From positions 1 to 27,530 of the forward strand of contig UQEY01000025.1 in NCBI GenBank assembly GCA_900540235.1: a stretch of DNA of 27,530 bases, in the 5' to 3' direction. The number at the start of each line of letters is the position of its first letter. Positions within the stretch are counted from its first letter, which is position 1. The notes below the pieces were generated by a model, which made no database searches, was not told the DNA's origin, and saw nothing but the letters and a program-made list of their open reading frames with translations. Made by a program: the position numbers and the translations under genes. The stretch is from an uncultured Eubacteriales bacterium (lineage in GTDB: Bacteria > Bacillota > Clostridia > Oscillospirales > Acutalibacteraceae). Positions 6,907 to 15,120 of this stretch are shown piece after piece.

Positions 6907-6953
6907 TTTGGTGGGCTAACAATGTTAACCCCTACGATAGCTCGCCAAAATTT
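6907..6953. repeat. Dispersed palindrome, diverged copy, inside a longer stem
   Basis: GGCTAAC-aat-GTTAACC (6914-6930, one mismatch) followed by CCTACG. An outer 11-bp stem pairs 6907-6917 with the complementary stretch near 6940-6950, followed by six T on the plus strand. It lies just past the end of the flavodiiron gene. Confidence 0.5.
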
Positions 6954-6955
6954 TT

Positions 6956-8104
6956 TCAGTTCAAAACTTCTTCAGCTAAAGTTTCAAGCGCTTTAACATC
7001 CTCGTCTTTTACCGTTGTTTTAATCGTAACGGTATTTTCAATAAGGGCGATATTTTTCATTTGTTCAAATTCGGCTTTCATTGCTTTTACTGCGCTCGGT
7101 GCCCAAGACGCATTTTCTACGAGTGCAACTTTACGATTTTGGTAAAGCTTTGATTTTAAATGGCTTATAAAATCACTCATTGGTGCAAAAACGCCGCCGT
7201 CATAGCTTGGTGCCATACAAACAAGCGTGCTGTATCTGAATGCATCTTCAACACATTCTGCCATATCACTCCTTGATAGGTCGGCGATTGCAACTTTTTT
7301 ATTACTCTTTTCTTCAAGAGTTTTTTTGAAAATTTCCGCTGCCTCTTTTGTATTTCCGTGCATTGACGCATACGCAATAAACACACCGTCGTCCTCTGCT
7401 TCGTATGATGACCAAATTGTATAAAGCTTCAAAACTTCATTAATTGTATCTGTAAGAACAGGGCCGTGGAGCGGGCAAATAGTCTTAATTTCAAGTGCAC
7501 TCGCTTTTTTAAGAAGATTTGACACAGGCAAACCGTACTTACCGACAATATTGAAATAGTATCTTCTTGCCTCGCAGTTCCATGCCTCGTCAGCGTCAAG
7601 TGCACCAAACTTGCCGAAAGCGTCGGCAGAAAAAAGAATCTTTTCTGTTTCTTCATAAGTCACCATAACCTCCGGCCAGTGAACCATCGCAGCGAGGATA
7701 AATTTGAGCGTATGCTCACCGAGGGAAAGTTCATCGCCCTCTTTAACTGCTATAACATTTTCGCACTCGATGCCAAACTGAGGAAGCATAGTTTTAGCCT
7801 TAGCGGTGCAAACAAGGGTGATTGACGGATACATCTCAAGAAGCGTATTGATATTGCCCGAATGGTCAGGCTCTAAATGAGATACAACGAGATACGCAGG
7901 CTCTTTTTCGCCAAGCTCGGCTTTTAAATTTTCAAGCCACTGCTCGGTAACAATCTTGTCAACTGTGTCCATAATTGCAACTTTTTCATCATCAATCAAA
8001 TAAGAATTATATGCCATACCGTTTGGCACAATATATTGACCCTCAAAAAGGTCAAGGTCGTGCGTGCTTGCGCCTATGTACTTAATATTTTTACTGATTT
8101 CCAT
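6956..8104 (-). CDS. fprA: FprA-type flavodiiron protein
   Basis: A 382-residue A-type flavoprotein that reduces O2 to water (or NO to N2O) and protects anaerobes. The N-terminal metallo-beta-lactamase-like domain holds the diiron ligands: the HLEPDH motif (His76, Glu78, Asp80, His81), His142, Asp161 in FSADAFGKFG and His213 in PLHGPVL. The C-terminal flavodoxin domain (from about 240) begins with IAYASMHGNTKEAA, the FMN phosphate loop. There is no rubredoxin or reductase fusion, so electrons must come from separate carriers. It is a single-gene unit with its own promoter and a leader of about 90 nt that contains two palindromes. The ATG follows AAGGGGAA. Confidence 0.93.
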   Translation of the reverse strand: MEISKNIKYIGASTHDLDLFEGQYIVPNGMAYNSYLIDDEKVAIMDTVDKIVTEQWLENLKAELGEKEPAYLVVSHLEPDHSGNINTLLEMYPSITLVCTAKAKTMLPQFGIECENVIAVKEGDELSLGEHTLKFILAAMVHWPEVMVTYEETEKILFSADAFGKFGALDADEAWNCEARRYYFNIVGKYGLPVSNLLKKASALEIKTICPLHGPVLTDTINEVLKLYTIWSSYEAEDDGVFIAYASMHGNTKEAAEIFKKTLEEKSNKKVAIADLSRSDMAECVEDAFRYSTLVCMAPSYDGGVFAPMSDFISHLKSKLYQNRKVALVENASWAPSAVKAMKAEFEQMKNIALIENTVTIKTTVKDEDVKALETLAEEVLN

Positions 8105-8135
8105 AATATTCCCCTTAAATGTAATAATTTATTTT

Positions 8136-8152
8136 GGCTAACAGTGCTAGCC
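8136..8152. repeat. Dispersed palindrome, diverged copy
   Basis: GGCTAAC-agt-GCTAGCC, one arm mismatch, followed by GCTACA, a variant of the CCTACG tail. It is transcribed in the leader of the flavodiiron gene. Confidence 0.5.
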
Positions 8153-8177
8153 GCTACAATTAAATTTTTATATGGTA

Positions 8178-8192
8178 GCCGTCTTCGACGGC
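8178..8192. repeat. Short perfect hairpin in the flavodiiron leader
   Basis: GCCGTC-ttc-GACGGC. Same size and loop length as the other palindromes but a different stem sequence. It lies between promoter and start codon of the flavodiiron gene. Confidence 0.45.
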
Positions 8193-8201
8193 CCGATATT
8201 T

Positions 8202-8230
8202 ATTATACCATACAAAAACGAAACATTCAA
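8202..8230 (-). promoter_or_regulatory. Promoter of the flavodiiron gene
   Basis: Minus-strand TTGAAT (8225-8230), 17-bp spacer, TATAAT (8202-8207) preceded by TGG, an extended -10. Confidence 0.65.
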
Positions 8231-8245
8231 CAAAACAAACAGCCC

Positions 8246-9421
8246 TTACAAATCGGTTGAGATTGATTTTCCGTTTGGAAATGTTATGATTTTTTTATAC
8301 ACGCTGAAACTCGAATCTTTATTGTTAAATTCACCGTTTAAAACAGCGCTGTACCTTATATCTTTTTCATCAATTATGGTGTATGTAATGTTCAAAATAT
8401 TTTTACTTGCATAATTTTCGCCTAAATCAACTTCAAAATTACTGCAAACAAATGTGGTTTGATTATCTTTATCGGTTGAAACTTTACACTTTTTAGTTAA
8501 AAACGGCTTCTCGTTTTCTAATGCAAATGATATTTCGCCCGATTTCAATTTATTTTTTGTTTCAAAGGTAAAGATTGGCGAAAAAGTTGCACCGTCAAAA
8601 GTAAATTTGTTATCTTTCAAAGTTGTATTTATACTGATTTCGTAAAAACCGAGGTCAAAATAACTGTCCGTAAAGTCGGGAGTTAAATCTTTTGAAGAAG
8701 TTGTACTGTCATCCTTGGCAATAAGCGTATATGTGTCAATTTCGCTTGCGTCAATTTGAGTTTCAAGTACAAATTTGCCGTCCTTATTTTCATAATCAAG
8801 CTGTTTTGTGTTACCGCTTTTATCGGCAATGCTGAGTGTGACTTTGAGTGAATTTGTATAAGTCTGCGGTGCATAGGTAAAGCGAACATTTATAAGCCAC
8901 GGCTCTTTTTCATCGATGCTTAACACTTCGTAACTTGCATCGTTTGAAATGTCGCTTGAATTGTCATAACTGTCATCGGTTATTATCGACGGCGCCATAC
9001 TGATATCGTTAACCTCATCTTGCAAATCGTCAACCTTTTTTGAAGCGTCAAGAGCCACAATAGTTGTAAAAGCCAAAATAATTGAAAGAATAATTACGCT
9101 CGTTTTCCACATACCTTTTATCTCATCAATTTTTCTGTTGCTTTCGGCATTTTCAAGCGAAACAAGTTCGTTAACATATGCTTTTGTATAGTCATTTATG
9201 CCCTCGTTTTTCTCTCCGCTCGGCGAAGTGAAGCCTAAAAGTTCATCCATTGTAATGCCAAAATATTCTGCAAGGGCGGTAAGCTTTTTAAGGTCTGGCA
9301 TAGCCGTGCCGTTTTCCCATTTTGATACTGTCTGCCTTGACACTTTCATATCGTTTGCAAGCGTTTCCTGCTTAATGCCTTTTTCTTTCCTTAATCTGCT
9401 TAAATTTTCACTGAAATTCAT
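8246..9421 (-). CDS. Membrane-anchored XRE-type transcriptional regulator
   Basis: A 391-residue protein. Residues 5-62 form a Cro/CI-type helix-turn-helix domain (LRKEKGIKQETLANDMKVSR and following TVSKWENG). A cytoplasmic linker leads to one membrane helix (about 107-125), and then about 265 residues lie outside. The outer part is beta-rich and contains two similar stretches of Ig-like character; I do not recognise a family. The plan suggests a one-component sensor: outside domain senses, inside domain binds DNA. The gene's own promoter region has a long inverted repeat that also covers the ribosome site, so autoregulation is likely. No obvious target gene adjoins it except the flavodiiron gene downstream. 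Confidence 0.8.
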   Translation of the reverse strand: MNFSENLSRLRKEKGIKQETLANDMKVSRQTVSKWENGTAMPDLKKLTALAEYFGITMDELLGFTSPSGEKNEGINDYTKAYVNELVSLENAESNRKIDEIKGMWKTSVIILSIILAFTTIVALDASKKVDDLQDEVNDISMAPSIITDDSYDNSSDISNDASYEVLSIDEKEPWLINVRFTYAPQTYTNSLKVTLSIADKSGNTKQLDYENKDGKFVLETQIDASEIDTYTLIAKDDSTTSSKDLTPDFTDSYFDLGFYEISINTTLKDNKFTFDGATFSPIFTFETKNKLKSGEISFALENEKPFLTKKCKVSTDKDNQTTFVCSNFEVDLGENYASKNILNITYTIIDEKDIRYSAVLNGEFNNKDSSFSVYKKIITFPNGKSISTDL

Positions 9422-9480
9422 AAGGCACCTCCTTGGTTGATTTCTATAATCATCATACCAAAGAAGTGCCTTTAATTCAA
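9422..9480 (-). promoter_or_regulatory. XRE gene promoter with 15-bp imperfect inverted repeat
   Basis: Minus-strand TTGAAT (9475-9480), 17-bp spacer, TATGAT (9452-9457). Arms 9422-9436 and 9458-9472 match at 13 of 15 positions (AAGGCAC/GTGCCTT outermost). One arm fills the promoter spacer and the other holds the GGAGG ribosome site next to the ATG. This suits an autorepressor operator. Confidence 0.55.
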
Positions 9481-9539
9481 TATATTTACGGTTTATTAAT
9501 GTAAAGTTACGGTTGCACAGATAAATTATTTTGCGATTC

Positions 9540-9611
9540 GTCGGGGACGCCGACCCCTATACTGTCCAAAAAAGTTATTTCAGACTACCGTAGGGGCGAA
9601 CTGTGTTCGCC
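9540..9611. repeat. Two dispersed palindromes between the XRE and hpf genes
   Basis: 9540-9554 is GTCGG-N5-CCGAC followed by CCCTAT. 9595-9611 is a perfect GGCGAAC-tgt-GTTCGCC preceded by CCGTAGG; the 24 bases 9588-9611 are the exact reverse complement of 2729-2752. The second lies 11 bp beyond the hpf stop. Confidence 0.65.
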
Positions 9612-9621
9612 TAATATACGA

Positions 9622-10167
9622 TTATTCACAAATCAAAAGACCGTAGCCCTTTTCCCTCTTATAAATAATCTTTGTTTCGCCGTCAAGACCGAGGTAAACA
9701 AAAAAGCTGTGACCGAGCATTTCCATCTGAACGATAGCTTCATCATCCGTCATCATATTAGGAGCGATAGTCTTTTTCCTCTTAATATCAACGCTTGATG
9801 CGTCAAATTGGTCAAAGTCATCCATCGTAATATCGTCAAGCGGTGCAACTGCATTTGCAATTTCGTCGATTCCGCCCTTTCTCTTTTTGTCAACGAGGAA
9901 AGTTTTAAGCTTTCTAAGCTTTCTTTTAAGGTCGTCAACAGCCATATCAACTACAGGCTCTATCCTGTCTGCCTGAGCCTCGCCTCTGATAAATGAGCCA
10001 ACATTTACTACTGTTATATCGCACTTGTAGCCGTCCTTTTTCTTGGCAAGTGTTACATCAAATTCTGCTGAATCAGGGAGCATTTTTTCAATTCTTTTAA
10101 GCTCCTTTTCAATTCCGTCTTTTGTACCTTGTTTAAGTTCAAAGCCTCTTGCTGTAATGTTAATCAT
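9622..10167 (-). CDS. hpf: Long-form ribosome hibernation promoting factor
   Basis: A 181-residue HPF/RaiA-family protein that binds the 30S subunit and, in its long form, pairs ribosomes into inactive 100S dimers under starvation. The N-terminal S30AE domain (1-100) begins INITARGFELKQG. The C-terminal dimerisation domain (about 125-181) has the family pattern IKRKKTIAPNMMTDDEAIVQ, then MEMLGHSFFVYLG and a YKREKGYGLL ending. I chose the ATG at 10167 because AGGAGG lies 8 bp upstream; an in-frame upstream ATG at 10194 lies before that site. It is a single-gene unit. A minus-strand TATAAT (10247-10252) with a weak -35 (10270-10275), 17 bp apart, is a candidate promoter. Confidence 0.95.
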   Translation of the reverse strand: MINITARGFELKQGTKDGIEKELKRIEKMLPDSAEFDVTLAKKKDGYKCDITVVNVGSFIRGEAQADRIEPVVDMAVDDLKRKLRKLKTFLVDKKRKGGIDEIANAVAPLDDITMDDFDQFDASSVDIKRKKTIAPNMMTDDEAIVQMEMLGHSFFVYLGLDGETKIIYKREKGYGLLICE

Positions 10168-10278
10168 AAATTGTACCTCCTGTGTGATTTGCATTAAGGG
10201 TATAAGAAAAGATTTTGCAAAAAATCGTAACCTATCCCTTATCTTAATTATACACCTAAATATTAATAAATTGTAGTA

Positions 10279-10307
10279 TTTACATTAAATTATTTTTTTG
10301 ATATAAT
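10279..10307 (+). promoter_or_regulatory. Promoter of the GH28 gene
   Basis: TTTACA (10279-10284), 17-bp spacer, TATAAT (10302-10307). It partly overlaps the divergent hpf promoter region. Confidence 0.7.
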
Positions 10308-10346
10308 TATATTTGTGTATACAGTTTTTCAAAAGAGGTATAGGCT

Positions 10347-11894
10347 ATGCAAAAAGGAAAAAGAAACGGTGCAGACAAACTTAAAACGCTGTTTTTCGGC
10401 AAAGATTTGAGAGTAACCGAGGGAGAAGCGTATAAAGAAGTAAGAAAGTATGACTTTTCATCTTACTACCCTGAAGAAAAATATATAAAAAGGCAATACA
10501 AACCGAGGAAAAATACAATAGACATTAGGGAATACGGTGCCGATATTCAAAATTCGGACAATGCGCCGTTTATTAACAAAGCTATTGAAGATGCGGCAAA
10601 AATAGGCGGCACGGTCATTATTGACGGCGGCGATTATGTTACCACTACCGTTGAAATGAAAAGCGGCGTCACTCTTTTTATAACAAAAAATTCATCACTT
10701 ATTTCTAACGAATCGGGCAAAGGGTATGAAAAGCACAAGGCTATTTTATACGCTGAAAACTGTGAAAACATCACTTTAACCGGCGGAGGAAAAATTAAAG
10801 GCAACGGGCACCTTTTCGGTTTTGAACCGGTTGCAAGCGAAAACAATACTACCCCGCCAAAATATATTGATGTTATCGAAATGAGAAGAGATTACAGAAG
10901 TCAGCTTCGTTTTGCTCACCCGAGCAAATACGGCGGACCTGTTTATTTTAAAAATTGTCAAAACATTCTTGTTAACAATTTTATTATTGAAAACAGTGCA
11001 TATTGGACTTTTAAGCTTGTTAACTGCGAAAACCTTGATGTAAAAAATTTTGTGATTAACAACAACCGCAATGTTGCAAATGCCGACGGTATTGATATTG
11101 CCGGCACTAGCAATGTTAATATTTCCCACTGCTTTATCTCTACTGCGGACGACGGCATTGTTATCAAAAATGCGTCTTGGCTCGGAAACACCGGTGCTAT
11201 GCACGATATAATTATAAGCGATTGCGAAATAATCAGCAGAACTAATGCGATTAAAGTCGGCACAGAAACCACTTATGACATAAGCAATATTGATATATCT
11301 GACTGCAAACTGTTTATGACCGACCTTTACCCCGGCAGTGTTTCAGGCATTTCGCTTGAAGCGTGCGACGGAACGGTTTTAAGCAATGTAAATATTGACA
11401 ATATCACTATGGACCGCTGTACCTGCCCTATCTTTATCCGCCTCGGCAACCGCAATCGTGCCGCTAAGGTTAACAGCCAAAGTGCAAACGCTATTGAATT
11501 TGGTCAAAAAGCATTAAAAGGAAGTGACGCAGGCGCATTTAGGTTTAATATGCTAAGCGAAATAAATGACATTAAAATAAGCAATGTAACGGCAACAAAT
11601 GTTGAAATACCGATTATTATTGCAGGTTACAAGCAGTTTGGCATAACCAAGAGTGTTAACAATGTAAGTCTTGAAAACATAACGCTTGACTATTTTACTT
11701 GTGAAGAAACGATTGACAAGCGCAGATTTATCCCCGAATATGCCAAAGAATATCCGGAGGGTTGGCGATTCAGAAATCTTCCGTCATATGCAATTTGGAG
11801 CAGGCATACGAAGAATTTAAAAATCGAAAACTTCAAGTGTTTTCATCCTCTTGCCACCTGGAAAAAAGATATTATTATGATTGATAATAAATAA
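10347..11894 (+). CDS. GH28-family glycoside hydrolase (polygalacturonase-like)
   Basis: A 515-residue right-handed parallel beta-helix enzyme of the pectinase family. It starts with the usual fold-entry motif IDIREYGAD (57-66). Catalytic-type acids are in NADGID (Asp247, Asp250) and STADDGI (Asp268, Asp269), followed by the RIK-equivalent NAIKVGT near 301. The GHG histidine motif of classical polygalacturonases is not visible, so the substrate may be a modified uronide or rhamnogalacturonan fragment. There is no signal peptide, so it probably acts inside the cell on imported oligosaccharides. It is transcribed alone from its own promoter, with an AGAGGT ribosome site and a strong terminator. 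Confidence 0.85.
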   Translation: MQKGKRNGADKLKTLFFGKDLRVTEGEAYKEVRKYDFSSYYPEEKYIKRQYKPRKNTIDIREYGADIQNSDNAPFINKAIEDAAKIGGTVIIDGGDYVTTTVEMKSGVTLFITKNSSLISNESGKGYEKHKAILYAENCENITLTGGGKIKGNGHLFGFEPVASENNTTPPKYIDVIEMRRDYRSQLRFAHPSKYGGPVYFKNCQNILVNNFIIENSAYWTFKLVNCENLDVKNFVINNNRNVANADGIDIAGTSNVNISHCFISTADDGIVIKNASWLGNTGAMHDIIISDCEIISRTNAIKVGTETTYDISNIDISDCKLFMTDLYPGSVSGISLEACDGTVLSNVNIDNITMDRCTCPIFIRLGNRNRAAKVNSQSANAIEFGQKALKGSDAGAFRFNMLSEINDIKISNVTATNVEIPIIIAGYKQFGITKSVNNVSLENITLDYFTCEETIDKRRFIPEYAKEYPEGWRFRNLPSYAIWSRHTKNLKIENFKCFHPLATWKKDIIMIDNK

Positions 11895-11900
11895 CTGCAC

Positions 11901-11934
11901 AAAAAACGGTTCGGAATTTTCCGAACCGTTTTTT
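11901..11934. terminator. Bidirectional terminator between GH28 and the kinase gene
   Basis: 14-bp perfect stem AAAAAACGGTTCGG / CCGAACCGTTTTTT with a 6-base loop. A- and T-runs flank it, so it can stop both convergent transcripts. Confidence 0.92.
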
Positions 11935-11937
11935 ATT

Positions 11938-14301
11938 TTATTTATTTGCAAGTGGGAATGATACTTTTGCTTTAAACAAATCGCCGTCGATTGAAAGGGT
12001 GAGCGTGCCGTTTTGAACCTTGCAAAGTTCCTTGGCAATAGAAAGACCCAAGCCGTTGCCCTCAGCCTTACCACGAGATTTATCGCCACGAACGAATCGT
12101 TCGGTAAGTTCATCAGGAGTAATATCGAGTTCCTCGGCAGAAATATTCTTTATTTCAAAAACACCCTGACCGTTCTCCTCATAAACGCTTACATAAACAC
12201 GAGAGCCACGGGCACTGTACTTGCGTGCGTTTGAAAGCAGATTTTCAATAACCCTAAATGTTTTGGCACCATCGGCAGTAACCATAACAGGCTTTTCGCC
12301 CTGCTTAACAACAAGATTAAGATTATTCTTTTCAAAATCGGACTGAACATCAACCGTCGATTGTAAGCAAAGTTCCGACAAATTCATAGGCGCAAGATTT
12401 ACGCTCACATTACCGCTCGTAACCTTTGACGCTTCAATCAAATCGTCAATAAGCCTTTTAAGCTTAGCGCCCTTTTCGTCAAGAACGGCAATATATTCGT
12501 TTGCCTTTGGGTCGTTGATATCACAATTTTTAAGCAAGTCAACATAAGTGATAATTGAAGTGAGCGGAGTTTTTAAATCGTGGGAAACATTCGTAATAAG
12601 TTCCGCACGAAGTCGTTCGTCCTTAACCGCCTTGTTAATTGCGTTTTGAAGTTCGGCATTAGTATACTTCATACTGTTTGCAAGAATTTTGAGTGAAGCG
12701 GGAAGCGAGTCAATATCCTTTGCGTAATCTTGGTGAACAGAGGCACAGTAGATAATTTCGTCAAGAGATTTGAAATAGAGGCAAACTTTTCTAAGTGCCA
12801 AAGTGTTTGCAACCATATCAAGGACTATAAAGATAAAGCCGAAAACAGGCATATCAATCGCAAAGAAAAATACAATAAGCATCATCATGCCGATATTACC
12901 TGCAAAAAATGCGAGAGAGAGCAAAATAACATTGCTAACAAATGATTTTGGCTTGTATGTATAAAGCTTAAATGAGGTGAAAAGCTTTTTGTTAAGCTTA
13001 TGCCAAGCCTTAAAGAATTTGATGATAAGCTTGACAATAAGTTTTAAAATACGATAAATCGCAAAGCCGAGCCAATAAAGGAGCAAGTGCTTATGAAACT
13101 TCTTACCGCTATTTGAATACCTTGAAACAGAACAGCAAAACTCAAACAAGAGCAGCCAGCACACTGCAATTATGCCCGCAAGTATCCACGCAAGCATTGA
13201 AAAGCTTTTCAGCTCGTCACACAAGGTAAAGAAAAGCACACCGAGTCCAAAGCCGGAGCCGCCGACTATACCGAGCTGAAGTTCAAGCGGGATATAATCA
13301 ACGAATGAAAGCTTAGCAAGGCTGTTGTTTTCATACCTACCGGTAAGCTTGAAATAGTAAAACGCAAGTATAATTGAGACAATAAGCAAAACTACGGTAA
13401 CAGGAATAACGATTACTTTCATATTGTCTATATCGTTAGACATAGAGCAAAACTGACGAAGCGCCTCATAAGTATTATGCGCATTTGGATTATTTTTTTT
13501 AGTATCGATATAAGCATAAAGTTTGTAGTCTTTTGCTTTAAAATCGGCAAAACCATCTGAAGTCATAATATAGTCAAGCGTTTGCTGAGTAATACTGCTG
13601 TCGTCACCGGCACTTGCCACACCGTTTTCAATCTTAAAGCTGTCTGCCTTAGCCATAATTTCTTCTGCTGTTAAATCGGTAGTGTTGTAAATAACCTTGC
13701 CGTTTTTTTCAACACGGTACATTAAACCGTCTTGGAAAATTCCTGACGGTTCATCATAATTTTTGCTATAGTCGTTAAGAGCATTTATAACAAATTGGTC
13801 GTAACTTTTTTCAATATCACTTCTAAGAGTTTTCTTATAATTTTTGATTGTTATATTTGAATCGGAATCGAGATAATAATAAAAATTTCCATAATCGTAA
13901 TAGATACCTTTGACATAAATATCACTGGAAAATTCACTTTCATCAGTTACATATGCCAAATACTCGTTTTCATTATTATTGTAGTCGAGATTAATCTGAC
14001 CTATAATTTGCCTTTCAATATCATCGCAAGCTGATTTTTTCTTTTCTTCAAGTATTGTTTTAAGCTTAGTTTTATCTTTATGAGCGTCATTTACGCCTTC
14101 TCTGAGTCCACAACTTAAATTCGAGCGGACATCTTCCATATCGGTATAATTTGCCGTCTTGCCGTTTTGGTAAACGCTGATTTGGGTAAGCACTATACCG
14201 ATTGTAAGCATAATCGATGACACACCCATAACGAATGAAAGCAAAACGCATAAAACCTTGTTTAAATAAGAATACTTAAATTTTTTCACATTTGTATCCA
14301 A
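11938..14301 (-). CDS. Large polytopic sensor histidine kinase
   Basis: A 787-residue kinase. The first helix (13-42) and second (295-318) enclose about 250 residues outside the cell, rich in Asp, Asn and Tyr. Five further helices (about 341-361, 367-392, 405-430, 455-480, 482-505) form an extra membrane bundle. Then come HisKA with His574 in NVSHDLKTPLTSIITYV, and HATPase with N-box NLLSNARKYS and glycine box GNGLGLSIA. The sensor plan (one outside loop plus a polytopic bundle) is unusual next to the short VanS type at 960. The start is TTG at 14301, 9 bp after AAAGGTGG and overlapping the regulator gene by 26 bp, so the two are translationally coupled. The signal is unknown. Confidence 0.88.
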   Translation of the reverse strand: MDTNVKKFKYSYLNKVLCVLLSFVMGVSSIMLTIGIVLTQISVYQNGKTANYTDMEDVRSNLSCGLREGVNDAHKDKTKLKTILEEKKKSACDDIERQIIGQINLDYNNNENEYLAYVTDESEFSSDIYVKGIYYDYGNFYYYLDSDSNITIKNYKKTLRSDIEKSYDQFVINALNDYSKNYDEPSGIFQDGLMYRVEKNGKVIYNTTDLTAEEIMAKADSFKIENGVASAGDDSSITQQTLDYIMTSDGFADFKAKDYKLYAYIDTKKNNPNAHNTYEALRQFCSMSNDIDNMKVIVIPVTVVLLIVSIILAFYYFKLTGRYENNSLAKLSFVDYIPLELQLGIVGGSGFGLGVLFFTLCDELKSFSMLAWILAGIIAVCWLLLFEFCCSVSRYSNSGKKFHKHLLLYWLGFAIYRILKLIVKLIIKFFKAWHKLNKKLFTSFKLYTYKPKSFVSNVILLSLAFFAGNIGMMMLIVFFFAIDMPVFGFIFIVLDMVANTLALRKVCLYFKSLDEIIYCASVHQDYAKDIDSLPASLKILANSMKYTNAELQNAINKAVKDERLRAELITNVSHDLKTPLTSIITYVDLLKNCDINDPKANEYIAVLDEKGAKLKRLIDDLIEASKVTSGNVSVNLAPMNLSELCLQSTVDVQSDFEKNNLNLVVKQGEKPVMVTADGAKTFRVIENLLSNARKYSARGSRVYVSVYEENGQGVFEIKNISAEELDITPDELTERFVRGDKSRGKAEGNGLGLSIAKELCKVQNGTLTLSIDGDLFKAKVSFPLANK

Positions 14302-14965
14302 GACCGTACACCACCTTTATATATTTCGGGTCTTTTGGGTTAATTTCAATTTTTTCACGGATATTACGGATATGCACAGTAACTGTTTTTTCACTTGTAA
14401 AACTCGGTTCGTTCCACACCGCCTCATAAATTTGAGAGGAAGATAAGACTCTGCCCATATTTGTCATAAGATATTCCATAATCTTATATTCAATAGGGGT
14501 AACCTTAACATTTTCGCCGTCTACCGAAAGGGTTTTAGCGTCCGTGTCAAGCACCAAACCACCCGTTACAAGCTGGCTCGGAGTTTGAACCATACTGCCG
14601 AGGTTTATATATCGCCTGATTTGCGACTTAACTCTCGCAACAAGTTCAAGCGGGTTAAACGGTTTTGTTACATAGTCGTCAGCACCAAAACCAAGACCTG
14701 TAATTTTATCCGTATCCTCGCTCTTTGCCGAAAGAAGAATGATAGGAAAATTATACTTTTCCCTAATTTTCAGCGTTGCTTTAAGTCCGTCAAGGCGTGG
14801 CATCATAATGTCGAGCACCACGCAGTGAACCTCGTTATTTTGAATTTTTTCAAGTGCGTCCTGACCGTCAACGGCTGTAATCACATTAAAGCCTGCGTTA
14901 TCAAGATAAATGCGAAGCGATTCGAGGATAGCCTCGTCATCGTCGCAAACAAGTACATTTTGCAT
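14276..14965 (-). CDS. OmpR-family response regulator
   Basis: A 229-residue regulator. The receiver domain has acidic residues in CDDDEA, phospho-acceptor Asp52 in VVLDIMMPRLDG, and the lysine in DDYVTKPFNPLE. The winged-helix domain includes VKVTPIEYKIMEYL and ends KVVYGLGYKCEKI. It resembles the VanR-like regulator at 2005 but is clearly a separate paralogue. It pairs with the overlapping large kinase. Upstream DNA has three TAAAGA-type half-sites at an exact 11-bp step, so it probably controls its own transcription. It could also act on the secreted-protein genes upstream, but no such site was seen there. The ATG at 14965 follows GGAG. Confidence 0.92.
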   Translation of the reverse strand: MQNVLVCDDDEAILESLRIYLDNAGFNVITAVDGQDALEKIQNNEVHCVVLDIMMPRLDGLKATLKIREKYNFPIILLSAKSEDTDKITGLGFGADDYVTKPFNPLELVARVKSQIRRYINLGSMVQTPSQLVTGGLVLDTDAKTLSVDGENVKVTPIEYKIMEYLMTNMGRVLSSSQIYEAVWNEPSFTSEKTVTVHIRNIREKIEINPKDPKYIKVVYGLGYKCEKI

Positions 14966-15002
14966 ATCTAATCTCCGTTAAAAATTTATTACCCATCCGA
15001 TG

Positions 15003-15063
15003 ATTATATTAAACCAAAACATATCAAAAGCGAGTGAAAGAAAAAATAAAGATTTGGTAAAGA
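15003..15063 (-). promoter_or_regulatory. Promoter and 11-bp direct repeats of the second two-component operon
   Basis: Minus-strand TATAAT at 15003-15008 with no good -35. Plus-strand GAAAGA (15036-15041), TAAAGA (15047-15052) and TAAAGA (15058-15063) recur every 11 bp; on the minus strand they read TCTTTA, TCTTTA, TCTTTC. They lie roughly 40-67 bp upstream of the predicted start, a normal place for activation by an OmpR-family regulator. Confidence 0.6.
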
Positions 15064-15082
15064 ATTATTCATAAAGTAAAAA

Positions 15083-15112
15083 AGAGTTGCACGGTAAACA
15101 CCGAACAACTCT
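15083..15112 (-). terminator. Terminator of the CotH-region transcript
   Basis: Outer stem AGAGTTG/CAACTCT and inner stem CGGT/ACCG, followed on the minus strand by TTTTTTA. It starts 9 bp past the last gene of the secreted-protein operon. Confidence 0.85.
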
Positions 15113-15120
15113 ATTTTATC

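Noticed and set aside
10168..10194. Upstream ATG of the hibernation factor gene
   Set aside because: The AGGAGG site lies between the two ATGs and serves the downstream one; the extra nine residues precede the conserved N-terminus.
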